Made by a program: the position numbers and the translations under genes. DNA of 18,600 nucleotides from positions 1-18,600 of the forward strand of contig DATIXH010000459.1 of assembly GCA_035518775.1 (NCBI GenBank). Reading direction: 5' to 3'. Each line of letters begins with the position of its first letter. The first letter of the stretch is position 1. Positions 1-5,220 of the stretch are shown here, piece after piece. This DNA comes from JBGPEQ01 sp035518775. GTDB lineage: Bacteria; Pseudomonadota; Alphaproteobacteria; Dongiales; Dongiaceae. The notes below the pieces were generated by a model. The model ran no database searches, was not told where the DNA came from, and saw only the letters and a list, made by a program, of their open reading frames with translations.

Positions 1-192
1 GGCTATATCGACACCGAGATGGTGCGCGCGGTGCCCGAGGAGGTGCTGAAGAAGATCGTCGCCCGCATCCCCGTCGGCCGCCTCGGCAAGGCCGAGGAGA
101 TCGCCCGCGGCGTGCTGTTCCTGGTGGCCGACGACGCCGGCTTCATCACGGGCTCGACCCTCTCCATCAACGGCGGTCAGCATATGTACTGA
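1..192 (+). CDS. phaB: SDR-family acetoacetyl-CoA reductase-like protein, 3' end only
   Basis: This is the last 63 codons of a short-chain dehydrogenase/reductase; the start lies outside the window. The visible part runs from GYIDTEMVRAVP through RIPVGRLGKAEEIARGVLFL to a C-terminus FITGSTLSINGGQHMY. The GRxGxxEEIA segment, the FITG turn and the NGGQxM ending are the usual C-terminal signature of the FabG/PhaB branch. The NGGQxM ending favours NADPH-dependent acetoacetyl-CoA reductase (PhaB), which makes (R)-3-hydroxybutyryl-CoA for polyhydroxybutyrate. The Tyr-Lys catalytic part is not visible, so FabG-like 3-oxoacyl-ACP reductase cannot be excluded. A terminator follows. A PhaC-like gene lies about 5 kb downstream but is not in the same operon. 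Confidence 0.85.
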   Translation, partial: GYIDTEMVRAVPEEVLKKIVARIPVGRLGKAEEIARGVLFLVADDAGFITGSTLSINGGQHMY

Positions 193-737
193 GCCCCGGC
201 CGGAGGCGGTCGTCCCGCGGCCACGCGAAATCCGAGCGATCGACCCCATGTCCAGCGGGAAATAGCTTCGCATTGTAACTGCAGGGGCGCCCCCGCGTGG
301 GCGCCTTCTTCTGCCGCGATCGCCGCTGGAAGAGGGCGGCCACATGGGGCCGCCCCGTGATCCCCTTCGTGCCCGGGGAGGGGTCGAACATGAAAACGCG
401 AAATTCAAAGTTGTCGTATTTTGCGTAAGAGCGGCTGCCCCCTTTCGGGACCAGAGGCGGGCGAGTGCCGATCGGTATAAGCATGACCTTCCTGCATACA
501 GGCGGCCTCGTCTGATCCACGATGTCAAACATCAAGCCGGTGGAAAGCGGTCTTCCATCGATGGGGAACATTGTACGAACATATGCTGTATGCGTCAAGC
601 ACTTTCGCGCCGAAGGCCACAGGGCGTCGAACACGCCGGCATGGCGCGCCCTATCCGTGACGTAAGGCGCGGAGGGTAGAGCTTTCAGCGCCAGCCGGCC
701 TTGAGGACCCGTCAACAAGACTCGAGCTTCGGGCTTC
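193..737. other. Long intergenic stretch without a confident gene
   Basis: Apart from the terminator at 286-312 I see no convincing gene here. The base composition looks less GC-rich than in the flanking genes. The minus strand is open for 197 codons (760 down to 167, with an internal ATG at 745 giving MAAKPEARVLLTG). That frame has no ribosome binding site I trust, matches no domain I know, and runs through the terminator and into the reductase gene. A plus-strand frame at 344-679 is equally unsupported. The stretch may be decayed or repeat-derived DNA. Confidence 0.4.
286..312 (+). terminator. Rho-independent terminator after the PhaB-like gene
   Basis: A perfect 7-bp stem (GGCGCCC at 286-292 pairs with GGGCGCC at 299-305) has a 6-nt loop and is followed by TTCTTCT. 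It lies about 95 bp past the stop codon of the reductase. The T-tract is interrupted by C, so strength is moderate. Confidence 0.65.
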
Positions 738-809
738 GCGGCCATTGGACCAAAGTCCAATGGCCGCAGGCGATTTGCCTGCTTCCCTAAGTCGGCGCGT
801 CTCCTTAGG
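738..809. promoter_or_regulatory. Three consecutive hairpins upstream of the binding-protein gene
   Basis: Three perfect inverted repeats follow one another. The first has 13-bp arms 738-750 and 755-767 with a 4-nt loop (core GGCCATTGGAC / GTCCAATGGCC). The second has 6-bp arms 766-771 and 777-782 (GCAGGC / GCCTGC) with a 5-nt loop. The third has 6-bp arms 786-791 and 804-809 (CCTAAG / CTTAGG) with a 12-nt loop. They end 49 bp before the ATG of the solute-binding protein. They could form a structured mRNA leader, or the first could be a protein operator. No known riboswitch class is recognised. Confidence 0.5.
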
Positions 810-858
810 CTTGGCGGGAAGTCGAGGGGCGGCCGTCCATCTTCGGGGAGTCAACGTC

Positions 859-1701
859 ATGCGGGTCTTGTTGTCGCTCGTCGTCGCGGCGGTGCTGTTC
901 GTTTCCCATTCGGCGACAGCCGGCACGCTCGAGCGCGTGCGTCAGACAAGCACGTTCAAGATCGGCTATCGCACGGACGCGCCGCCGTTCTCCTACAAGA
1001 ACGACATCGGGGAGCCGGCCGGCTACATCGTCGATCTCTGCCGCGAGGTCGCGGCATCGGTCAAACAGGAGCTCGGCCTCAAGGACCTGAAGGTGGAGTA
1101 TGTGACGGTGACGGCCGACGACCGCTTCGACGCGGTGGCGAGCGGCCGGGTCGACCTGCTGTGCGAGGCGACGACGGTCACCCTGGCGCGGCGCAAGCTC
1201 GTCGACTTCTCGCTCATGACCTTCGTCGACGGCGCCAGCGTGATGGTGCGCAGCGACGGGCCACAGAGCTTCAAGGCGCTCGCCGGCCACAAGATCGGCG
1301 TGCACGCGGGCACCACGACCGAGCAGGAGCTGCGCCGCACGCTCGCCGATCTCAAGGTCCAGGCCGAGATGGTGCCGGTCGCCGACCACGAGGAGGGCGT
1401 GAAGCGGCTGGAGAGCGGCGAGTTCGCGGCCTACTTCGCCGACCGCGCCATCCTCACCTACCTGCTGCTGGGTGAAGGCGCGCCCAAGACCCTGCGCATT
1501 TCGAAGGAGTACTTCTCGCGCGAGCCCTACGCCCTGGCGCTCGCCCGCGACGACGGCGACTTCCGCCTGCTGGTCGACCGCACGCTGGCGCGCCTCTACC
1601 GGAGCAGCGCCATCGGCTCGATCTTCGCGCGCAGCTTCGGCAAGGCGAAGGCGAGCGACATCCTGCAGACGCTCTACGCGATCAACGCGCTGCCGGAGTA
1701 G
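859..1701 (+). CDS. Family 3 extracellular solute-binding protein (GltI-like), orphan
   Basis: A 280-residue periplasmic binding protein of an ABC uptake system for amino acids or similar small polar solutes. The ATG at 859 is chosen because GGGGAG at 845-850 is a good ribosome binding site and because the protein then begins with a signal peptide (MRVLLSLVVAAVLFVSHSATA, probable cleavage after Ala21). The mature start FKIGYRTDAPPFSYK is typical of SBP_bac_3 (PF00497), and GRVDLLCEATTVTLARRKLVDFS resembles the ligand-contact region of glutamate/aspartate binder GltI. The C-terminal helix ends ILQTLYAINALPE, also as in that group. No permease or ATPase gene is adjacent, so it must borrow transporter partners or act as a sensor. 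The substrate is inferred, not shown. Confidence 0.88.
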   Translation: MRVLLSLVVAAVLFVSHSATAGTLERVRQTSTFKIGYRTDAPPFSYKNDIGEPAGYIVDLCREVAASVKQELGLKDLKVEYVTVTADDRFDAVASGRVDLLCEATTVTLARRKLVDFSLMTFVDGASVMVRSDGPQSFKALAGHKIGVHAGTTTEQELRRTLADLKVQAEMVPVADHEEGVKRLESGEFAAYFADRAILTYLLLGEGAPKTLRISKEYFSREPYALALARDDGDFRLLVDRTLARLYRSSAIGSIFARSFGKAKASDILQTLYAINALPE

Positions 1702-1768
1702 GGCGTCTAAGGCGCCGCGAGCGGGACGGCGGGGGAGACTCAGGCTCGGATGCTGAAGGAGGCTTAGA

Positions 1769-1784
1769 GCGTGTACTCATGAAT
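1769..1784 (+). repeat. Left inverted repeat of the proS segment
   Basis: GCGTGTACTCATGAAT is matched by the inverted copy at 3853-3868 with one mismatch. From memory, GTGTACTCATRAA is a common start of dispersed intergenic repeats in Bradyrhizobium-like genomes. Confidence 0.65.
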
Positions 1785-1937
1785 GTGCCGAACGGGGTCC
1801 GCTTTCGAAGCCAAACCGGAACATCTTTGCGCTGTTGCGACTTGCCGCGTTTGACCCGAAGCGGCCGTTCTGCTCTCAACCCTTGATGGCCAACGCCGTC
1901 CATGCTTCAACCGTTCGCCCGATGAAGAGGTGCTCTC
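1785..1937 (+). repeat. Degenerate dispersed repeat (FDPKR type)
   Basis: This non-coding stretch contains GTCCGCTTTCGAAG (near 1797) and GCGTTTGACCCGAAGCGG (near 1847). The second would translate as AFDPKR, the hallmark of the spurious short proteins that annotation pipelines call from an abundant intergenic repeat in rhizobial genomes. I infer a decayed copy of that repeat. It does not appear to encode a protein. It ends at the ribosome binding site of the next small gene. Confidence 0.5.
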
Positions 1938-2114
1938 ATGCTCTTCGGTCGCGATGCGCAGCGCTTGGCTCGTGCGCTGCGCGATGCCCTGAAAGCAAAA
2001 GGCGTCGAAACTACTCATAGCGAATCGCTGGAGCTGATCGCGATGGCGTTCGGCTATGAGAACCGGAATGTTTTATCCGCTAAGATTGAAGCGCGGTGTC
2101 GGCACCTTCTTTGA
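1938..2114 (+). CDS. Small glyoxalase-related domain protein
   Basis: A 58-residue protein that begins MLFGRDAQRLARALRDAL and continues KGVETTHSESLELIAMAFGYENRNVLSAKIE. The pattern of a basic amphipathic helix, then (T/S)HSExLELIAxxFGYxxxNxLSAKIE, is the one I associate with the glyoxalase-related domain family (Pfam Glyoxalase_8), found alone or at the end of larger proteins; its function is unknown. The start is well supported: GAAGAGG at 1924-1930 lies 7 nt before the ATG. The TGA at 2112-2114 overlaps an ATG at 2114-2116 of the proS frame, so the two genes are likely co-transcribed and translationally coupled. It may be a full small protein or a remnant cut off by the junction with proS. 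Confidence 0.65.
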   Translation: MLFGRDAQRLARALRDALKAKGVETTHSESLELIAMAFGYENRNVLSAKIEARCRHLL

Positions 2115-2125
2115 TGAGGCCATCG

Positions 2126-3442
2126 GTGCGCTTGTCTGGCTACTTCATGCCCACGCTCAAGGAGACCCCGGTGGAAGCCGAGATTGCCTCGCACCGGTTG
2201 ATGCTGCGCGCAGGCATGGTGCGGCAGGCAAGCTCCGGCATCTATTCCTGGCTGCCCCTGGGTCTTCGTGTCCTCAAGCGCATCGAGCAGATCGTGCGCG
2301 AAGAGCAGGACCGCGCCGGTGCCCAGGAACTCCTCATGCCCACCATCCAGCCGGTAGAGCTTTGGAAGAAATCCGGACGCCATGACGCCTACGGCAAGGA
2401 AATGCTGCGCATCACCGACAGGAAAGACCGGCAGATGATGTACGGCCCGACGAACGAGGACCTGATCACTGCGATTTTCGCGGGCACGGTCGGCAGCTAC
2501 AAGGAGCTGCCCAAGTTGCTCTATCACATCCAGTGGAAGTTCCGCGATGAGCTGCGTCCGCGCTTTGGAGTCATGCGCGGCCGCGAGTTCTTAATGAAGG
2601 ACGCATATTCATTCGATCTTGACTACGCGGGCGCAAAGCGCTCCTACAACCGTATGTTCGTTGCCTACCTGCGCACCTTTGCGCGCATGGGACTCAAGGC
2701 CATCCCGATGGATGCTGAAACCGGCGCCATCGGCGGCAATCTCAGCCATGAATTCATCATCCTCACGGAGACTGGCGAAAGCGTCGTCTATTGCCACAGC
2801 GACTATATGGATTTCGAGCTGCCACCGCCCGACATCGATTACGAGGGCGACCTCGAACCGATCGTCAGGCATTGGACAAGTCTCTATGCCGCTACCGAAG
2901 ACAAACACGATCAGGCGCGCTTTGCGGCGATCCCGGAAGCAAAGCGCATTGCCACCCGTGGCATCGAGGTGGGGCAGATCTTCTACTTCGGGACAAGGTA
3001 TTCCAGGCCGCTGGGGGCAACCGTTTCGGCTCCGAACGGTGAACAGGTCCCCGTGCATGGGGGCTGCTACGGCGTCGGTGTGTCCCGGCTGGTTGGCGCC
3101 ATCATTGAGGCGAGCCATGATGACGCGGGTATCATCTGGCCCGAGCCGGTCGCGCCATTCAAGGTGGGCCTTATCAATCTCAAGACCGGCGATTCCGCCT
3201 GCGACAGGGTGTGTGCTGACCTGTACGCAAAGCTCAAGAATGCGAGGATCGATGCGCTGTACGATGATCGCGACGAACGGCCCGGAGCCAAGTTCGCCGA
3301 CATGGACCTGATCGGGTTGCCCTGGCAGGTGATCGTCGGTCCCCGCGGAATCGCAACCAGCAAGGTCGACCTCAAGCGCCGCGCCACCGGCGAGCGCCTG
3401 GAGCTGTCGATCGACTCAGCACTGGCAAGGATCATCGCGTAG
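2126..3442 (+). CDS. proS: Prolyl-tRNA synthetase, short alphaproteobacterial form
   Basis: This class II synthetase charges tRNA-Pro with proline. At 438 residues it is the short form, without the roughly 180-residue editing insertion of the E. coli enzyme. Visible landmarks are motif 1 near residues 44-72 (PLGLRVLKRIEQIVREE), motif 2 at about 139-163 (FRDELRP, then RGREFLMKDAYSF), motif 3 at about 312-325 (GGCYGVGVSRLVGA), and an anticodon-binding domain from about 340 that includes DDRDERPGAKFADMDLIGLPWQ. The GTG at 2126 is chosen because family members start (M/V)RLSxYFxPTLKE and TGAGG at 2115-2119 precedes it. The ATG at 2114 is an alternative, coupled to the upstream gene. GC content appears a little lower than in the flanking genes. 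In many alphaproteobacteria the housekeeping copy sits next to lolC and lolD. This copy does not, so it may be a second, acquired one. Confidence 0.95.
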   Translation: MRLSGYFMPTLKETPVEAEIASHRLMLRAGMVRQASSGIYSWLPLGLRVLKRIEQIVREEQDRAGAQELLMPTIQPVELWKKSGRHDAYGKEMLRITDRKDRQMMYGPTNEDLITAIFAGTVGSYKELPKLLYHIQWKFRDELRPRFGVMRGREFLMKDAYSFDLDYAGAKRSYNRMFVAYLRTFARMGLKAIPMDAETGAIGGNLSHEFIILTETGESVVYCHSDYMDFELPPPDIDYEGDLEPIVRHWTSLYAATEDKHDQARFAAIPEAKRIATRGIEVGQIFYFGTRYSRPLGATVSAPNGEQVPVHGGCYGVGVSRLVGAIIEASHDDAGIIWPEPVAPFKVGLINLKTGDSACDRVCADLYAKLKNARIDALYDDRDERPGAKFADMDLIGLPWQVIVGPRGIATSKVDLKRRATGERLELSIDSALARIIA

Positions 3443-3852
3443 AGAACGTGAAGGTCGACTGAATCCACTGCACATACAGAAGAGCGCGCTGTTTTCTCTC
3501 CCTGCTTTTTCCCTCCCGACACTCGACCGCAGAAGTGATGCGGCCTTTGCCGGACGCAAAGCAGCCAAGCCAGAAGACGTGAGCTCCTTGCCGCCCTTGT
3601 GAGGGTCCGGGACTTTCCTGATATGATCGGGCCCGGTGCGCTCTCGCGACGGACGAGATGCTGCGAAGAGCAAGGGTCACCGGTAGCGCGACGCCATTCT
3701 CAACAAGCGGGTGTTTGTGGCGCGCCCTTTCCGCACAGCCTAGCGCTGAGCGGGCGAATGTCCGGAACTTGCACAACGCGGACCTGCCGGGATGCCTGCC
3801 GTGTGGTCGCTATCGAGGGGAAAGCGGAGCTATGGACGCGCTCACTCGCCCG
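3443..3852. other. Intergenic right part of the proS segment, no supported gene
   Basis: Several overlapping short frames are open on both strands here, but none has a ribosome binding site with a recognisable protein. On the minus strand, phrases such as WLGCFASGKGRITSAVECRE switch between frames without stop codons. That resembles repeat-derived DNA that I recall being called as hypothetical proteins in Bradyrhizobium-like genomes. A 6-bp hairpin (CTTTGC / GCAAAG, near 3546-3562) is present but has no T-tract, so no clear proS terminator was found. Confidence 0.4.
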
Positions 3853-3868
3853 ATTTATGAGTACACGC
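3853..3868 (-). repeat. Right inverted repeat of the proS segment
   Basis: On the minus strand this reads GCGTGTACTCATAAAT, 15 of 16 identical to 1769-1784. It lies one base from the TAA stop of the lipoprotein gene. Confidence 0.65.
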
Positions 3869-3869
3869 C

Positions 3870-4118
3870 TTAGTGGCGGTGGTGGCCGTAATATTCGTGG
3901 CCGTACCAGTAGTAGGGCCGATAGCCGTGGTCGCCGTAGTAGCCGTAGCCATAAGGTCCGTAGCCGAAGCCGTAGGGTCCGTACCCGTAGGAGCCGTACC
4001 AGGAATAGCCAGGATAGAAGTGAGAGTGCTCAGCCTCGTAGTAGCACGCGGCTAAGAACAAAAAGAGCGACAACGAGGCGGTGCGAAAAACCCGCGCAGC
4101 GTTCGCAGAGCGTGCCAT
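3870..4118 (-). CDS. Small Gly/Tyr/His-rich lipoprotein
   Basis: An 82-residue protein. Residues 1-24 are a lipoprotein signal peptide (basic start, hydrophobic LSLFLFLAA) and Cys25 follows in a LAAC lipobox, so it should be lipidated and membrane-anchored. The mature part is about 58 residues of low complexity, with YGPYGFGYGPYGYGYYG-type repeats and a His/Tyr-rich tail ending YYGHHRH. No domain is recognised. The tail might bind metal or polyphosphate, or act as a surface spacer; this is inference only. GAAGGGAG at 4125-4132 gives a good ribosome binding site. A TTGA-N6-TCAA box lies about 52 bp upstream and is shared with the divergent small gene. The stop codon abuts the proS-segment repeat, so the original 3' flank may have been replaced. 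Confidence 0.75.
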   Translation of the reverse strand: MARSANAARVFRTASLSLFLFLAACYYEAEHSHFYPGYSWYGSYGYGPYGFGYGPYGYGYYGDHGYRPYYWYGHEYYGHHRH

Positions 4119-4169
4119 GGGCTATCTCCCTTCGAACATGACCTTGAGCTTCAGGCAGCCAGCAATGCG

Positions 4170-4183
4170 TTGATGTACGTCAA
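4170..4183. promoter_or_regulatory. FNR/FixK-type box between the divergent lipoprotein and small gene
   Basis: TTGATGTACGTCAA matches the TTGA-N6-TCAA consensus of FNR/FixK/Anr regulators. Its centre is 41.5 bp from a predicted start near 4218, with TAAGCT at 4205-4210 as a poor -10. This is a class II activator layout for the gene at 4244. It is also placed to act on the lipoprotein gene on the other strand. Confidence 0.6.
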
Positions 4184-4243
4184 GATCGACATGCGGAGCG
4201 GCCGTAAGCTTGATTGAAAGAAAATCTTCCGGAGGAAGCCCGA

Positions 4244-4441
4244 ATGTCAGAGAAATCCGAAGACTGCATGCGCCGATGTGTTCAGAGCGCCGGCTATGCT
4301 GCACGGTCATGTGACCCCGAGCTACGCGAGCTCTACAAGCGGATGGCCCAGCGATGGTTCAGACGCGCCGTTGAAGAGAAGACAAGGGTCGCCCGCAGAG
4401 CGTTGACGTACGTCAAGGCTCACCACGTGCGCGCGTCCTAG
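4244..4441 (+). CDS. Conserved-type small hypothetical protein (65 aa)
   Basis: The ATG at 4244 is preceded by GGAGGAAG at 4231-4238, a strong ribosome binding site; the TTG 30 nt upstream is rejected. The protein (MSEKSEDCMRRCVQSAGYAA, then DPELRELYKRMAQRWFRRAVEE) is helical and basic. Its A-x-x-x-x-DPELRxxYxxMxxRWxRxA pattern recurs in many short alphaproteobacterial proteins of unknown function, usually written with E(R)RWLRLA. No catalytic motif is seen. An FNR/FixK-type box lies 60 bp upstream. A second such box (4403-4416) lies inside its last codons, where it encodes LTYVK. Function unknown; the context suggests a role under low oxygen or stress. Confidence 0.7.
   Translation: MSEKSEDCMRRCVQSAGYAARSCDPELRELYKRMAQRWFRRAVEEKTRVARRALTYVKAHHVRAS
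4403..4416. promoter_or_regulatory. Perfectly palindromic FNR/FixK-type box inside the small gene
   Basis: TTGACGTACGTCAA is a perfect 14-bp palindrome. With its flanks (GCGTTGAYGTACGTCAAG) it matches the box at 4170-4183 at 17 of 18 positions. A class II promoter here would start near 4451, just past the stop codon of the host gene. A weak -10 (TAGCAA, 4439-4444) is present. Confidence 0.5.
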
Positions 4442-4450
4442 CAAGATCCT

Positions 4451-4592
4451 CGCCGCGGCGCGGACCCTTCTCATGGTTCGGCTGTCAGTGTCCCCCGGCA
4501 CGGGGCGGTATGCCGCGGCAGGGCCAGGCAACGGTCGGCGGAGCCCTGTTCGCGACCGTTGCCCGTCTCGGGGCTGGTGAGGCGGGTTTTTG
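4451..4592 (+). ncRNA. Candidate small RNA under FNR/FixK control
   Basis: The stretch starts where the box at 4403-4416 would place transcription initiation and ends at a strong terminator. It contains a 5-bp hairpin with a 3-nt loop (arms 4493-4497 and 4501-4505) and a perfect 11-bp hairpin (arms 4527-4537 and 4553-4563, 15-nt loop). The terminator stem shares a base or two with this hairpin. No credible reading frame with a ribosome binding site lies inside. The alternative is a structured 3' untranslated region of the gene at 4244-4441, possibly processed into a small RNA. The start point is inferred from box spacing alone. Confidence 0.4.
4562..4592 (+). terminator. Rho-independent terminator
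   Basis: An 8-bp stem with one G-U pair (CCCGTCTC at 4562-4569 with GAGGCGGG at 4579-4586) and a 9-nt loop is followed directly by TTTTTGT. It is the best-formed terminator in the window. It ends the transcript of the small gene or of the candidate small RNA. Confidence 0.75.
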
Positions 4593-4706
4593 TCTAACGC
4601 CTCCTCATCGGCCGACGCTGAAGAGACGGTCGTTTCCGTCTTTGACCCCATTAAGACGCTCTGCCCTGAAAGAGCGGCCGCCGCCCGCGCTGCTGCCGTG
4701 AACGGC

Positions 4707-4720
4707 TTGACCCAGATCAA
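4707..4720. promoter_or_regulatory. FNR/FixK-type box upstream of the DUF2267 gene
   Basis: TTGACCCAGATCAA fits TTGA-N6-TCAA and is close to well-known rhizobial FixK and FNR sites. The centre lies 41.5 bp before a predicted start near 4755, with TACTGA at 4746-4751 in the -10 region. The resulting leader of about 20 nt contains the ribosome binding site. Confidence 0.65.
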
Positions 4721-4776
4721 AGCGGGCGCGCCCCTCCTCTGAGCGTACTGATCCGATCGCAGGAGGAGGACCGGCA

Positions 4777-5214
4777 ATGAGCCATACCGGTTTGCACGTC
4801 TTCGACAAGACGCTTCAGGAGAGCAACATCTGGCTGAAATCCCTGATGGACCGTCTGCGCACGGATGATCGGGATTACGCCTACGCCGGGCTCAAGGCGA
4901 CGCTGCACGCCTTGCGTGATCGCATCGGCCCGGAGAATGCCGTGCATCTCGCGGCGCAGTTGCCGATGCTGTTGCGCGGCATGTTCTACGAGGGCTGGCG
5001 CCTCGCCAATGGCGCGACCCGCGAGCGCCACACGGCCGGATTCCTGGAGCACGTCGCCCAGGAACTGCCGAGGACGCTCTACAACGAGCCGGAAGACATC
5101 GTGCGCGCGGTCTTCGAGGTCGTCTGGGAAAGGATCGACGCCGGGGAGGTGGGCAAGCTGATCAAGGTGCTGCCGCCCGAACTGCGCGAGCTGTGGCGCG
5201 GAGTTGCGGGCTAG
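4777..5214 (+). CDS. DUF2267 domain protein
   Basis: A 145-residue soluble, helical protein that fits DUF2267 (PF10025) over nearly its whole length. Typical features are LMDRLRTDDRDYAYAGLKATLHALRDRIGPENAVHLAAQLPMLLRGMFYEGW near residues 23-72 and the C-terminal KLIKVLPPELRELWRG. The family has no known enzyme activity. In alphaproteobacteria it often occurs with stress and low-oxygen genes such as Hsp20, CBS-domain and universal stress proteins. AGGAGGAGGA at 4761-4770 is a very strong ribosome binding site, and an FNR/FixK-type box lies just upstream. The PhaC-like gene starts 6 nt after its stop, so the two are co-transcribed. Confidence 0.88.
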   Translation: MSHTGLHVFDKTLQESNIWLKSLMDRLRTDDRDYAYAGLKATLHALRDRIGPENAVHLAAQLPMLLRGMFYEGWRLANGATRERHTAGFLEHVAQELPRTLYNEPEDIVRAVFEVVWERIDAGEVGKLIKVLPPELRELWRGVAG

Positions 5215-5220
5215 CGAGCG

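Larger units (their letters stand above)
1769..3868. mobile_element. Candidate inserted segment bounded by inverted 16-bp repeats, carrying proS
   Basis: The segment begins with GCGTGTACTCATGAAT at 1769-1784 and ends with the reverse complement of GCGTGTACTCATAAAT at 3853-3868 (15 of 16 identical). Just inside both ends, read inward, lies a TCCGCTTTC motif. It contains dispersed-repeat DNA, a 58-residue gene and proS. The right boundary abuts the stop codon of the lipoprotein gene (stop 3870-3872). No transposase is present, so movement would have had to rely on recombination between dispersed repeats or on an enzyme supplied elsewhere. That the block arrived as a unit is inference. Confidence 0.45.

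Noticed and set aside
344..679. 111-codon plus-strand frame
   Set aside because: It has no ribosome binding site, no recognisable domain, and lies opposite another equally unsupported frame.
4473..4580. 35-codon plus-strand frame inside the candidate small RNA
   Set aside because: There is no ribosome binding site, its composition is Arg/Gly/Pro-rich and it runs through both hairpins. A structured RNA explains the stretch better.
4622..4643. Hairpin AGACGG / CCGTCT as a second terminator
   Set aside because: The stem is real, but there is no T-tract beyond TTTG and a much better terminator lies just upstream.
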